Made by a program: the position numbers and the translations under genes
Assembly: GCF_002246015.1 (NCBI RefSeq)
Contig: NZ_NOLJ01000009.1
Coordinates: 194,966-258,965 of the forward strand
Source: Nostoc sp. 'Peltigera membranacea cyanobiont' 210A
GTDB taxonomy: Bacteria > Cyanobacteriota > Cyanobacteriia > Cyanobacteriales > Nostocaceae
DNA: 64,000 bases
Direction: 5' to 3'
Part shown: positions 34,571 through 43,708 of the stretch, in pieces
Position numbering within the stretch: position 1 is the first letter of the stretch
Layout: every line of letters begins with the position of its first letter
The notes under the pieces: generated by a model
Seen by the model: the letters and a program-made list of their open reading frames with translations, nothing else
Databases searched by the model: none
What the model was told of the DNA's origin: nothing

Positions 34571-35839
34571 ATGGCTTCAATCCCAAAAACAGATGTGGCT
34601 CAAGCAATTGCTGCCCTTTATCGAACTGAATGGGGGCGCATTGTCGCTATTCTGATTCGGCTGGTCGGAGATTTTGATGTAGCTGAAGAAGCTGCACAGG
34701 CAGCATTTACAGCGGCAGTGAATCAGTGGGAAAGCGACGGTATTCCTGATCGTCCCCGTGCCTGGATTATCCGAACTGCCCGGTACAAGGCGATCGATCG
34801 CCTCCGACGACGCACGAAACTGACCGAAAAACTGGAGTGGTATGCGGCATCTGGCTTAATTCCATCCACTGAAGAACCAACCTATGACAGTGATGAAATT
34901 GGAGACGATCGCCTGCGATTAATCTTTACCTGCTGTCACCCGGCACTGGCAACGGAAACTCAAGTAGCGTTGACCCTCCGAATGTTGGGTGGACTGGAAA
35001 CCGACGAAATTGCCCGCGCCTTTCTTATACCGACTGCAACAATGGCACAGCGGTTAGTTCGTGCTAAACGCAAAATTCGAGACGCAGGCATTCCTTACAA
35101 AGTACCTGAGACGACTGATCTCGCTCCCCGGATAGAGGCAGTCCTGACAGTCATCTATCTCATCTTCAACGAAGGCTATGCCGCAACCAAAGGAGATGCG
35201 ATCGTGCGGGCTGACCTCTGCATCAAAGCGATTCGCTTGGGGCAACTGGTGCGGCAATTGCTGGCACCCCAACCCCCATCTGAAGTCACAGCACTGGTGG
35301 CGCTGATGTTATTGCACGATTCGCGGCGCAATGCGCGTCTAGATGAGGCAGGCGATTTGATTTTGCTAGAAGATCAGGATCGCAGTCGTTGGAATCATCT
35401 ACAGATTGCTGAGGCGTTACCTCTGGTAGAGGAAGCGTTGCTCTTTGGAACCGGAGTGTATGCCCTGCAAGCGGCGATCGCCGCCCTCCATTGTCAGGCA
35501 ACCCGCGCCGAAGAAACAGACTGGGCGCAGATCGTGCGGCTCTATGAGGTGTTGGAACGCTTGCAGCCCTCACCCATTGTTACCTTGAACCGAGCAGTGG
35601 CGATCGCAATGGCAGACAGTCCTCAAGCCGCATTTGGACTGATTGATAGGCTTGCTTCAGAACTGGACAGCTATCATCTCTTTCATGCCACCCGTGCAGA
35701 TTTATTCCGGCGTGTTGGAGCATTAGAGGAAGCGACTCAGAGCTATACACGGGCACTAGAATTAGTGACAAATGACAGTGAGCGCCGTTTTCTGGAACGT
35801 CGGTTGCGCGAAGTTCAACCTAACATTCAGTCCGGCTAA
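34571..35839 (+). CDS. ECF42-like RNA polymerase sigma factor
   Basis: 422 aa. The N-terminal 180 residues carry sigma2 (VGDFDVAEEAAQAAFTAAVNQW, then RPRAWIIRTARYKAIDRLRR) and sigma4 (ALTLRMLGGLETDEIARAFLIP). The long C-terminal extension (about 200-420) is helical and TPR-like (LYEVLERLQPSPIVTLNRAVAIAM), the DUF6596-containing form typical of the ECF42 group. ECF42 factors lack a classical anti-sigma factor and are linked to DGPF/YCII proteins, two of which are transcribed divergently here. No Shine-Dalgarno is obvious before the ATG. Confidence 0.92.
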   Translation: MASIPKTDVAQAIAALYRTEWGRIVAILIRLVGDFDVAEEAAQAAFTAAVNQWESDGIPDRPRAWIIRTARYKAIDRLRRRTKLTEKLEWYAASGLIPSTEEPTYDSDEIGDDRLRLIFTCCHPALATETQVALTLRMLGGLETDEIARAFLIPTATMAQRLVRAKRKIRDAGIPYKVPETTDLAPRIEAVLTVIYLIFNEGYAATKGDAIVRADLCIKAIRLGQLVRQLLAPQPPSEVTALVALMLLHDSRRNARLDEAGDLILLEDQDRSRWNHLQIAEALPLVEEALLFGTGVYALQAAIAALHCQATRAEETDWAQIVRLYEVLERLQPSPIVTLNRAVAIAMADSPQAAFGLIDRLASELDSYHLFHATRADLFRRVGALEEATQSYTRALELVTNDSERRFLERRLREVQPNIQSG

Positions 35840-36072
35840 GGGTTTACAACAGTTTAAAGCGCCAGGCATCCATGATGCTGTTGAAAAAGAAATGAAAAAT
35901 CTTCTAACAGGGTGAACTTGTAACTTAACAAAAGGCAAAAGAAGACAAGTCGGCTTAGTACTAAAGTACTGTTATAATCCAATCGTTTGATCAAGTTGTG
36001 TTCGGGTGCAGCAAATCACCGATCGGCTCTCTGGCACATCCACATCCACCTCAACTGATAGAGGATTCCGAC

Positions 36073-36498
36073 ATGGATAACAATCCCAGCATTCTCTCGC
36101 ATATTTCGATTGGTACTAATGATTTTGAACGAGCGATCGCCTTCTATGATGCTGTGTTGCCAACATTGGGCTGTAAGCGATTTATGGAGCATCCGGGGGC
36201 GATCGCCTATGGTAAACAGTATCCCGAATTTTGGGTGGGAACTCCCTTCAACGGGCAACCTGCAACGGTTGGCAATGGAACTCACATTGGTTTTATTGCT
36301 CCTACAAAAGAAGCAGTCCACGCCTTCTATGAGGCAGCATTAGCGGCAGGAGGTAAAGACGATGGTGCCCCCGGTGGCAGACCCGACTATAGTGAGCCGT
36401 ATTACGGCTGCTTTGTGCGCGATCCAGATGGACACAAAATAGAAGCCGCCTTCTGGGATGAGCAGCTTGAGCAGCAACTCAACCAGAACAATGGTTGA
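36073..36498 (+). CDS. VOC-family glyoxalase-like protein
   Basis: The start is ATG 36073 (after GGATTCCGAC); the frame extends upstream without a better start. 141 aa, MDNNPSILSHISIGTNDFERAIAFYDAVL, with a metal-ligand-like HISIG start, NGTHIGFIAP in the middle and VRDPDGHKIEAAFWD at the end, the full VOC fold. Probable dioxygenase/glyoxalase superfamily member of unknown substrate. A TATAAT box at 35973-35978 may serve it. Belongs functionally with the other VOC genes of this cluster. Confidence 0.88.
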   Translation: MDNNPSILSHISIGTNDFERAIAFYDAVLPTLGCKRFMEHPGAIAYGKQYPEFWVGTPFNGQPATVGNGTHIGFIAPTKEAVHAFYEAALAAGGKDDGAPGGRPDYSEPYYGCFVRDPDGHKIEAAFWDEQLEQQLNQNNG

Positions 36499-36599
36499 CC
36501 AGAGAGTCACAAACCCTGCTCTTAAGAGACAGGGCTTGTAAGAGAAAGGCTTACTGCAAGAGTTGGTGGTTCAGGAATAAAAAATTGAATAACAGGAAT

Positions 36600-36710
36600 T
36601 GTGGTAAGAGCGCCAGCCATATCGCTCTTCATTGAAGCGAACGCGAGTAGCGTCTCGTAGAGACGAAAAAAGAGCGATGCCTCCGGCGGGCGGGTACGCC
36701 ATCGCACCTA
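36600..36710. repeat. REP-like palindromic repeat cluster
   Basis: GC-rich palindromes in an AT-rich gap: GCGTCTCGTAGAGACG, then GCGATG (36674) and CATCGC (36700) enclosing CCTCCGGCGGGCGGG. Such mosaics of short palindromes are widespread in Nostoc genomes. No gene is present. Confidence 0.5.
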
Positions 36711-36790
36711 CAAATGATTAAGTGTGATGCATAAGTTGTTAAATTATTTCAGTTAAATATATATATTCAATAACCAACATAGAATCATCT

Positions 36791-36994
36791 ATGAAACTCG
36801 CTAACCCACTCAATTTGGCAAATCTTGTTGGTTCTATTTTACTACCTAGAATCGCTAACAATCAAACAGCTACTTCTAACAAGAGTGAAACATTAATTAC
36901 TTTACCCAGTAATCCCATAAATATCAATTACCTGCAACCCTTTGATACTGCTGTTATTGCTTATCACATGATGGGTATTGGCAACTTTGAATAA
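36791..36994 (+). CDS. Small hypothetical peptide (67 aa)
   Basis: ATG start, N-terminal amphipathic segment (MKLANPLNLANLVGSILLP), Asn/Thr-rich centre and a C-terminal TAVIAYHMMGIGNFE. A terminator-like hairpin lies 38 bases after the stop, which supports real expression. No family recognised and no strong ribosome site. Confidence 0.45.
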   Translation: MKLANPLNLANLVGSILLPRIANNQTATSNKSETLITLPSNPININYLQPFDTAVIAYHMMGIGNFE

Positions 36995-37031
36995 AGCATA
37001 GTTTCAGTACAGCCTTTGAAAAGCTACTTTA

Positions 37032-37056
37032 CCTCTCCAATCTTGGAGGGGTTTTT
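37032..37056 (+). terminator. Rho-independent terminator
   Basis: CCTCTCCAA, a 2-base loop and TTGGAGGGG form a 9-bp stem with one wobble, followed by TTTTT. It would end transcription of the 67-aa ORF. Confidence 0.75.
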
Positions 37057-37215
37057 AATTGGTGCATTAATTCTTAAAATCAACATTATATTACTCCAGA
37101 AGATAGAGACATATTAGAAAAGTTAAAGCACACTAGTAAGAGCAACTTTAACTATTCAGTAATGGTGGGGCAATGTGGCTGAAATATGGTGTAAATGAAG
37201 AAGGGATCTTGATAT

Positions 37216-38720
37216 CTGACTTTTCCCGTTAAGTCTTGAAAAGCTTGCTCACAAAGGATTTAGGAAACAGCACAGCATATACGGTACAGTAATTGAAATC
37301 GAGTGCTAAAGGTAACAAGCGATGCTGGACTGGTGGGAGAAAAATTTTGCGACTTGTGAGCTAGGCGATCGCAGATTAAATGAGCGTGCAATGTCGATAG
37401 GCTATGCTCTAAGTCTTGGATTTGGCAAAGCACTGTCAGAAATCTTCAGTAGTGGAAAAGTACTCAAGAGAGCTTATGAGTTTTTGCCAACCCCAAAGTG
37501 GAATTTTCAAGATTGATTGAGCCGCACTGTCAAATGACGGCGGAAACTGTTGCAGAATATGATGTAGTGCTGTGCGTTGGAGACACGACTTTTCTTGATT
37601 ATGGCAGTATTGAGGCTAAAAAGGAAGGTTACGGCCCAATTGGTAAGGGAGGTAACGGTTTAATATTACACAGCGCTTTAGCCATAGAACCCCAGAAAGG
37701 TCAATCGATAGGTCTGTTGTGGCAAAAACTTTGGAATCGAGATCCAAAACAAAAGCCACCAAAAGAGGAAACTCCGACACAAAAGAAAAAACGACTTGCA
37801 GCAGCACGCAAAGAAGCCCGAAACCGCCCTTTTGAGCAAAAAGAATCTTACAGGTGGGTAGAAGCGCTCACCACTGTAGAAAACCTTGTGAGTAAGCACA
37901 CCCAAGTGATTCATGTTTTCGACCGAGAAGGTGATATCACAGAAGTTTTTGATAAAGTTCGTCAACTTCAGCACATAGGAGTTATCGTTCGTGCAGCTCA
38001 TAACCGTAGCTTAGAAACTGAACAGTGAGCGTCTTTGGTCAAAACTGGAAGGGCAGCCTATCAGTCTGGAACAGGAAATCGAATTACCCCAGACTAGTAA
38101 ACGTTCTGCCCGCAAAACCAAGCTGGCTGTACGATTTTGTCCTGTAAACCTCCGTACTCCCTATCGTTTTGACAACCGTGACCCTCTACTGGTATATGCT
38201 GTTTATGCTACGGAAGTTGATTGCCCAGAGGGTGAAACCTCTGTAGAATGGATGTTGCTAACCACAGAAGTTGTTGCAGATATCCAGACAGCTTCTATGA
38301 TTTTACGCTGGTATTCTTACCGTTGGCGAGTTGAAGAGTATCATAAAATTTTCAAGTCGGGATGTCAGGTAGAAAAATATCGGCTTGCTGCTGAGGGGAT
38401 GAAAACTCTCATTGGATTCTTGAGTGTGATTGCTGTTGAGCTTTTACAGTTGACTTATCTCCACCGTACTCAGCCTTTAGCTCCCGCAATTGAAATTCTC
38501 AATCCCCTTGAACTCAAGATTTTAAAAGCTAAGTCTCCCAAACCACCCAAACTCCTCACAGTTAATTGGGCTGTCGAAGCGATCGCTCGTCTTGGCGGCT
38601 ACCTAGAACATCGAAGCAAAACACCAATTGGTATCCAGGTACTGTGGCGAGGTTGGTTAAAATTGCATGACCTTTGTGAAGGTTGGCTGCTTGCAAAAGA
38701 GACTTAACGGGAAAAGTCAG
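37216..38720 (+). mobile_element. IS4-family insertion sequence
   Basis: 1,505 bp. The ends are perfect 21-bp inverted repeats (left begins CTGACTTTTCCCGTTAAG, right ends CTTAACGGGAAAAGTCAG). The 10-bp sequence ATCTTGATAT is present at 37206-37215 and again at 38721-38730 as a target-site duplication. The single transposase gene fills most of the interior. The complete ends and exact duplication show a recent insertion, yet the transposase is frameshifted. Confidence 0.95.
37322..38707 (+). pseudogene. IS4-family transposase, two frameshifts
   Basis: Three successive frames make one IS4 (Tn5-like) transposase: 37322-37516 (LDWWEKNFATCELGDRRLNERA, the N-terminal DNA-binding domain), 37498-38028 (VLCVGDTTFLDY with the first catalytic Asp, and FDREGDITEVF with the second) and about 38030-38707 (WYSYRWRVEEYHKIFK, the Y-R-E-K box with the catalytic Glu). 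Frame changes fall near 37500 (PTPK to VEFSRL) and near 38028 (LETE to SERLWSK). Each needs one base, so the enzyme is inactive as read unless frameshifting or sequencing error is involved. Confidence 0.88.
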
Positions 38721-39827
38721 ATCTTGATATGTATTGAAGATATCAACAGGGGCAAGACTTCACTTAAGTGTCCTTACTGTAATAGCAGTCTAACTGCTAA
38801 AAAAGGCAAGGTGAAAGAGCATCATTTTGCTCATAATGAAGAAACCTGCCGCCCCATAGCTAACCGAGAATTCCCTACTCTGCCACTCTATGACAATTTT
38901 AATGTTCAATTATCTGGCAAGGATTTGGCACAGTTAAAGCTGCTTTGGCAGGAGTACGGAGCCAAAAATTACCCTATTAGTTCCTACTTAATTACTTCTG
39001 GTTTACTCAAAGCAGCAGTGTTAAGAAAAAACCTATACTTCACCCCACCTGAGTATGAATTTAGTGATTTGGGTAAAATTCCCGTTGGAGCGCTAGAGTT
39101 TGCGCGGTTCAATGATGTACAGGAGCCACTATTACTTAAAAAACTGCTGAAACTTGAGCTAGCTTTTAAACACGCTGAGTACAAAAATGCTCCAGATTTA
39201 GCATATCGATTTACTGATTTGAAGCTGTATCGCGCTCAACTTCAACGTATTCTATCCTCTAGCCTATATTTTTTAGAGATTGAAACTAATATTGGAATTA
39301 TCTACAAAATAGGAGTAACCACTAGATCCGTTCTCAAGCGAGTAGCAGAAGTAAAAATTGATTTACTTGCTCATTATTCCAGTGTTGCTATTAGAGTATT
39401 AGGAAGTTGGGAGCATCGGGGGAATATTGAATTATATTTCAAACACCGCTATCAGGGCTTAAATTATCCCATCGGAAGTTTAACTGAGTATTATAAGTTT
39501 AATGCTGAGGATACCGAAATGGTACTGTGTGACCTGCAACAAATGCAACCTAAAATACTATCTCTTGATGAAATAGATATTCTTGAGGAGAATTCTAGGT
39601 GGGAGCAAATTGCTGTGTAGTATTCTCATAATCCCGTAGCAAAATCTAATTAATTACCAAATAAAAATAATTATTTTATTGCTATATCTCTAAATACTCT
39701 ACCACTGATGATAAGGCGACTGCCGACTCTTGATACAGCAGTATTTACCGAGGAGCGATGGCGTAACCGCCCAGCGTAGCTGATCGCAGTGGTCAAGTGC
39801 ATTACTTAAGACTATGGACTCAACGAT

Positions 39828-40163
39828 TTAAGAAGCTAGCAAACCCGACATCTCCAATACTCGCTGTGACCAAGTAGACGCAACAGATGCAATATCTGTA
39901 ATTTCCATTGATTTGTCCCAAACATTAATCCAGTTTTGTAATAAGTCTTGGAGTTGATTTAATTCAACATTATTAATTTCATTTTTTTGTTGTATTAAAG
40001 ACACGTACAACAAACTTTCTGACAACAATATTGGAACTAATTCACGAATTGCACTCTTTTGTGACCAAGAGTTAAGGCGTGCCAAACTAGCTGCCAATTC
40101 TCCTAATTGTTGCGCGTGGGGTTGACGTAAAAAACTCGCTTCAATTGCACTCCAGTTAGGCAT
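39828..40163 (-). CDS. Hypothetical partner of the DUF5674 protein
   Basis: 111 aa, soluble and helical, rich in Leu/Ser/Gln, starting MPNWSAIEASFLRQPHAQQLGELAASLARL. Its ATG overlaps the stop of the DUF5674 gene (TAATG), so the two are translated together. No catalytic motif seen. The two-gene, tightly coupled layout resembles a toxin-antitoxin or chaperone-substrate pair, but this is not demonstrated. Confidence 0.72.
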   Translation of the reverse strand: MPNWSAIEASFLRQPHAQQLGELAASLARLNSWSQKSAIRELVPILLSESLLYVSLIQQKNEINNVELNQLQDLLQNWINVWDKSMEITDIASVASTWSQRVLEMSGLLAS

Positions 40164-40498
40164 TACAATCCTCCTAGCAATTGCTTGGTAATTTGGCTAA
40201 CTTGTTCTCGAATTTGGTTAGACTGTATTATCATGCTACGGTTATTCTGGCTTGGGCGAATGTTGATGATTGACTCAAACACGATTTCTTGAGTGAAAAC
40301 AGACCAATCCACACCCCAAATATCTCGTTGTCTGCTACCGTCTTTGAGTAACTCTTGTTCACATTCGTAATGGCGAACGCCACCACCTGCAAGAATTTTG
40401 CGTTCGATGTCTACTGCTATTTTAATGAATACATCCCAAGTTTTCACCATTTCGTCTATTTCTTCACGACTAGCAGGCTCACGGATTATTAAAATCAA
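40163..40498 (-). CDS. DUF5674 family protein
   Basis: 111 aa. The core DVFIKIAVDIERKILAGGGVRHYECEQELLKDGSRQRDIWGVDW fits the DUF5674 pattern (conserved VDI, GG-x-x-H, Glu and GS-x-Q-x-x-x-WG). The invariant His/Glu/Asp residues suggest a catalytic or metal site, but the activity is unknown. First gene of a two-gene operon. There is no obvious ribosome site before ATG 40498. Confidence 0.78.
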   Translation of the reverse strand: MILIIREPASREEIDEMVKTWDVFIKIAVDIERKILAGGGVRHYECEQELLKDGSRQRDIWGVDWSVFTQEIVFESIINIRPSQNNRSMIIQSNQIREQVSQITKQLLGGL

Positions 40499-40635
40499 TT
40501 GAATTTAGTCCCAAGTAGCAATCAACAAGATCATTCCATAGATTAGTTAATCACGCCAAACAATTGAACACTGATGAATAAATTCAGGAAAGTTCGCTTA
40601 TATCCCCCGAATTTAGCAAAGCGCATTCGGGGCCT

Positions 40636-41436
40636 TTACGCATCACCCATCGTAAAGCTATTTGCTTCGATAAAGGATAAAAATGATAAAGGCTGACTCA
40701 TATTAGCAGCAAAGCCCAGAATTCCTGGATCTTGATGAGAGTAAAGTAACTGGCCTTTACTATCAAACAAAAAAGTTCCACCACGCTGAGTTAAGTAGGC
40801 AGAATTTGGTACATAAGTGTGCCAATTGCTTAGAACTTCCACCATGTTACGTAGCCGGAGAGTTGCTAATTCAAAAGGACGTTGAAAACCATTTGGGCCA
40901 GCTAATCGGAAAAACGAGCCTTTAAAAGCAGGTAGAGGAGTACCTTGAATAATTTCATCATCTTCAATGAGTTGAGGGGCTTGACGATCTCCCCTGTATC
41001 CCCGAAAAACTTCTCTTAGCGTTCCCGGACTTCCAAACCCTGCACACATTAACATTAGATTTAGCCAAGCTTGATGAGACACAGAAAGTCCAGGTAGAGT
41101 CAGATTCAGACCTGAATAAAGTTTAAGTTGGTGATGTAGTTCTGCATTGGGTTCAACAAATAAATTTTCGGGTGGAAATCCTGTATATTGACAGAATCTT
41201 GTTCCAGAGGTGCGTGAGCCAATTCCCACTGCACGAATAGCGAGTTTTTCAGGAGGCAATTTTTTAGCTTTGCGCTGTAACCACCATGCATATTCAAGGC
41301 TATCAAAATCCCCAAGTTGTGGCCAGACTAAAATCAGGATATGTGAGGCAGTCTCGCAATTTTCTAGTAGGGGTCGGGTCATGCCATCACTAACACACTG
41401 AAGTTCAGTCTGATTAAGGATATTGTAGGGATTCAT
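40636..41436 (-). CDS. Peroxiredoxin-like (AhpC/TSA-type) protein
   Basis: 266 aa. Thioredoxin-fold features are ILILVWPQLGDFDSLEYAWWLQRK in the first third and AIRAVGIGSRTSGTRFCQYTGFPPENLFVEPN, the segment that in AhpC/TSA-like PRXL2 proteins follows the active-site region. The C-terminus includes GGTFLFDSKGQLLYSHQDPGILGF. A classical peroxidatic Thr-x-x-Cys is not seen. Stands alone, transcribed away from the ATPase-HNH pair. Confidence 0.72.
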   Translation of the reverse strand: MNPYNILNQTELQCVSDGMTRPLLENCETASHILILVWPQLGDFDSLEYAWWLQRKAKKLPPEKLAIRAVGIGSRTSGTRFCQYTGFPPENLFVEPNAELHHQLKLYSGLNLTLPGLSVSHQAWLNLMLMCAGFGSPGTLREVFRGYRGDRQAPQLIEDDEIIQGTPLPAFKGSFFRLAGPNGFQRPFELATLRLRNMVEVLSNWHTYVPNSAYLTQRGGTFLFDSKGQLLYSHQDPGILGFAANMSQPLSFLSFIEANSFTMGDA

Positions 41437-41521
41437 TAAAAATGATTAACTGCTATTGAGCTATCCAATTTTAATTTACAAGAAGTAAGTTGATCAATAT
41501 AAATTTGTGTATGAGAGCCAA

Positions 41522-42766
41522 ATGTTAAAAGAACTTCACCTCCAACAAGTTGGTCCTGCTGCCCATTTTGATGTCGCATTTGCCGATAGGCTCAATATAT
41601 TTACAGGTGATAATGGTTTAGGTAAAAGTTTTTTACTTGATATTGCCTGGTGGGTGATGACTACAAATTGGGCGGAGCAACCAGCGTACCCACAGCGAGT
41701 CAGAGGTGAAAATCCGCAAATTACAGCCGTAGTTAGCAATAAAAAAAATATAAGAGAATATCAGAGCCAGTTTGATTTTTCTGAACAGCAATGGCGTAAT
41801 TTACAAATGCCTCCTTTATTAAAAGAGGTAGTTATTTATGTACGGGTTGATGGTAGTTTTTCGATTTTTGACCCAGCTCGCCAACGTGATATTCCTTTTG
41901 ACTTTAATCCAAATACACTTTGGAATGGATTAAAGTCAAAAGATAAAGTTATTTGTAATGGTCTAATTCAAGATTGGGTTACATGGCAGAATCAACCCAA
42001 TAAATATCCATTTGAACTCTTTTCTAATGTTATTAAAAAACTTGCACCTCACCCTTCCGAATGGATAGAAGTGGGAGAAACAACGCGAGTTTCTATTGAA
42101 GACGTGCGCGATATTCCTACAGTTAACCTACCTTACGGGAATGTTCCTGTTACTCAAACATCAGCCGGAATGAAGCGTATTCTGGGACTAGCTTATTTAC
42201 TAGTGTGGACTTGGTACGAACATAAAAAAGCTTCCGAACTGCGACAACAAAAGCCAGTAAATCAGATAGTTTTACTAGTTGATGAAATTGAATCTCATTT
42301 ACATCCTCGTTGGCAGAGGGTGATTTTACCAGCTATTTTATCTGTGGTGACAGAATTACAACCCAGGATGAAGATACAGGCTTTAGTAACTACTCATTCT
42401 CCACTTGTTCTTGCTTCCTTAGAGCCAAATTTTAATGAGCAAAAAGATCAACTATTTTTATTTAAATTACAAGATAGAGAGGTTAGCCTTGACGAAGTAC
42501 CTTGGTCAAAACAAGGGGACATAGTTGGATGGTTAACCTCAGACATTTTTGGACTCAAACAAGCCCGTTCCAAAGAAGCAGAAATCGCAATTGAAGCAGC
42601 AGAGGCTTGGATGCGTGATGATGATATGAATGCGTTTCCAGAAAATCTGAGAATACCAATACAAATTCATCAGGAACTTCAAAGAGTTTTACCAGGACAT
42701 GACCCATTTTGGCCCCGTTGGATAGTTACAACGGAGAAAAGAAATTTTGGGTTATCAGAGGTATAA
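41522..42766 (+). CDS. AAA ATPase of a Septu-like pair (PtuA-like)
   Basis: I place the start at ATG 41522; a GTG at 41507 in frame is the alternative. 414 aa ABC/RecF-type ATPase: Walker A GDNGLGKS at residues 29-36, a signature-like segment TSAGMKRILGLAYLLVW, Walker B VLLVDEIESHLHPRWQ and the switch His in TTHSPLVLASLEP. This is the OLD/PtuA kind of P-loop ATPase without a fused Toprim nuclease. It is followed 5 nt later by an HNH-type gene, the Septu arrangement (PtuA ATPase plus PtuB HNH nuclease). Confidence 0.85.
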   Translation: MLKELHLQQVGPAAHFDVAFADRLNIFTGDNGLGKSFLLDIAWWVMTTNWAEQPAYPQRVRGENPQITAVVSNKKNIREYQSQFDFSEQQWRNLQMPPLLKEVVIYVRVDGSFSIFDPARQRDIPFDFNPNTLWNGLKSKDKVICNGLIQDWVTWQNQPNKYPFELFSNVIKKLAPHPSEWIEVGETTRVSIEDVRDIPTVNLPYGNVPVTQTSAGMKRILGLAYLLVWTWYEHKKASELRQQKPVNQIVLLVDEIESHLHPRWQRVILPAILSVVTELQPRMKIQALVTTHSPLVLASLEPNFNEQKDQLFLFKLQDREVSLDEVPWSKQGDIVGWLTSDIFGLKQARSKEAEIAIEAAEAWMRDDDMNAFPENLRIPIQIHQELQRVLPGHDPFWPRWIVTTEKRNFGLSEV

Positions 42767-42771
42767 CACAG

Positions 42772-43359
42772 ATGATGCCATTTAACCCTCCTCCAGAACC
42801 GCCTGATTTTGATAAAAAAGTGCGACAACCAGGAAATGCTTGGTTGGCAAAAAACTCAGATCCCAAAAAAGGAACCAGAGATTATTGGTCGCCTTTCAAA
42901 AGTGATTTAGCTGATGGATTTAATAATCTGTGTGGCTATAGCGTTATGTATGAACCCGTTGGTACAGTAGATCATTATCGCAGCCGTGAAAATTATCGCA
43001 ATTTAGCTTATGAATGGAGCAATTTACGCTTTGCTTCTGCTTGGATTAATAGTAGTAAAGGTACACTTGATGACCAGGTACTTGACCCTTTTGATTTGGG
43101 AGAAGATTGGTTTGAAATTTTGCTTCCTTCTCTACAATTAGTACTAACAGATAAAGTTCCTCCGCAACAACGTCAAAAGGCAGAATTTACTTTGGAACGG
43201 TTGCGGTTAAGGGATGATGAAAGAGTCTTGCGCCAGCGTCAACAATGGTATCAACTTTATTTGGATGGGGATTTGACTCTACAAGGATTAGAAAAAAAAG
43301 CTCCTTTGATAGCGCGTGCGATAAAGAAACAGCAGCAGGCTATTTCTCAAGAAGAATAA
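42772..43359 (+). CDS. HNH-like nuclease of the Septu-like pair (PtuB-like)
   Basis: The start is at ATG 42772, just after the ATPase stop, with AGAGG upstream; the frame is open further back inside the ATPase gene. 195 aa. The core VDHYRSRENYRNLAYEWSNL ... INSSKGTLDD follows the His-Asn-(Asn/Lys) pattern of TIGR02646/PtuB-type HNH proteins, but the usual zinc-binding Cys pairs are missing. The C-terminal half is charged and helical. Probable DNA- or RNA-cleaving effector controlled by the ATPase. Confidence 0.75.
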   Translation: MMPFNPPPEPPDFDKKVRQPGNAWLAKNSDPKKGTRDYWSPFKSDLADGFNNLCGYSVMYEPVGTVDHYRSRENYRNLAYEWSNLRFASAWINSSKGTLDDQVLDPFDLGEDWFEILLPSLQLVLTDKVPPQQRQKAEFTLERLRLRDDERVLRQRQQWYQLYLDGDLTLQGLEKKAPLIARAIKKQQQAISQEE

Positions 43360-43708
43360 GCTTTGTAGTTATCAGATTGTGAAGGCAAGTATTTTCATAA
43401 CACGATACGGCAAGATAAATGGGTAAAAGTTCAATAAACTTGTCACAGACTATTAAGTAGCACATCGCGTTATATATTTCTGTTAGAGCAGTTTCTTACC
43501 AAAAGAGGTATTGTTCTATTTTTTTAACTCATATATACAAACGTGCTTGCATTCTCAACAGGCAGTATGTAACTTGGCAAGTGTGCAGTTTAGTAGGAGA
43601 TGAACTGAAATTTAGTTGTATTTGAGTTGAGCTATACCTGTACTAAAGTGACATCAATTGTAAATTACTTTTTAATTTACAAGCAGTTTGGTAAGGTGCT
43701 AGTTTAAT
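43360..43708. other. Boundary region before the mobile-element backbone
   Basis: 349 AT-rich bases without a gene. The only clear structure is the 10-bp palindrome at 43658-43682. The change from the defence pair to the long run of element genes happens here, so an end of the element could lie in this gap, but no attachment-site repeat was found. Confidence 0.4.
43658..43682. promoter_or_regulatory. Palindrome upstream of the MerR-like regulator
   Basis: TTGTAAATTA (43658-43667) and TAATTTACAA (43673-43682) form a perfect 10-bp inverted repeat with a 5-base spacer, ending 26 bp before the regulator frame. It could be an operator bound by that regulator. Confidence 0.45.

Larger units (their letters stand above)
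37173..39620 (+). pseudogene. GIY-YIG nuclease-family gene disrupted by an IS4-type element
   Basis: The first 43 bases (37173-37215) encode MWLKYGVNEEGILI; after the insertion and one copy of the 10-bp duplication the frame resumes at 38731 as CIEDINRGKTSLKCPYCN. The reconstructed protein has a zinc-ribbon-like CPYCN ... EHHFAHNEETC segment near the N-terminus and a GIY-YIG-type domain in the C-terminal half (LYFLEIETNIGIIYKIGVTTRS ... KRVAEV). Rejoined length is 310 aa. A C-terminal piece may still be made from starts inside the IS. Target of the nuclease unknown. Confidence 0.88.

Noticed and set aside
35840..35920. Short frame APGIHDAVEKEMKNLLTG after the sigma factor
   Set aside because: It looks like a C-terminal fragment of a lost gene, but it is too short to assign or annotate.
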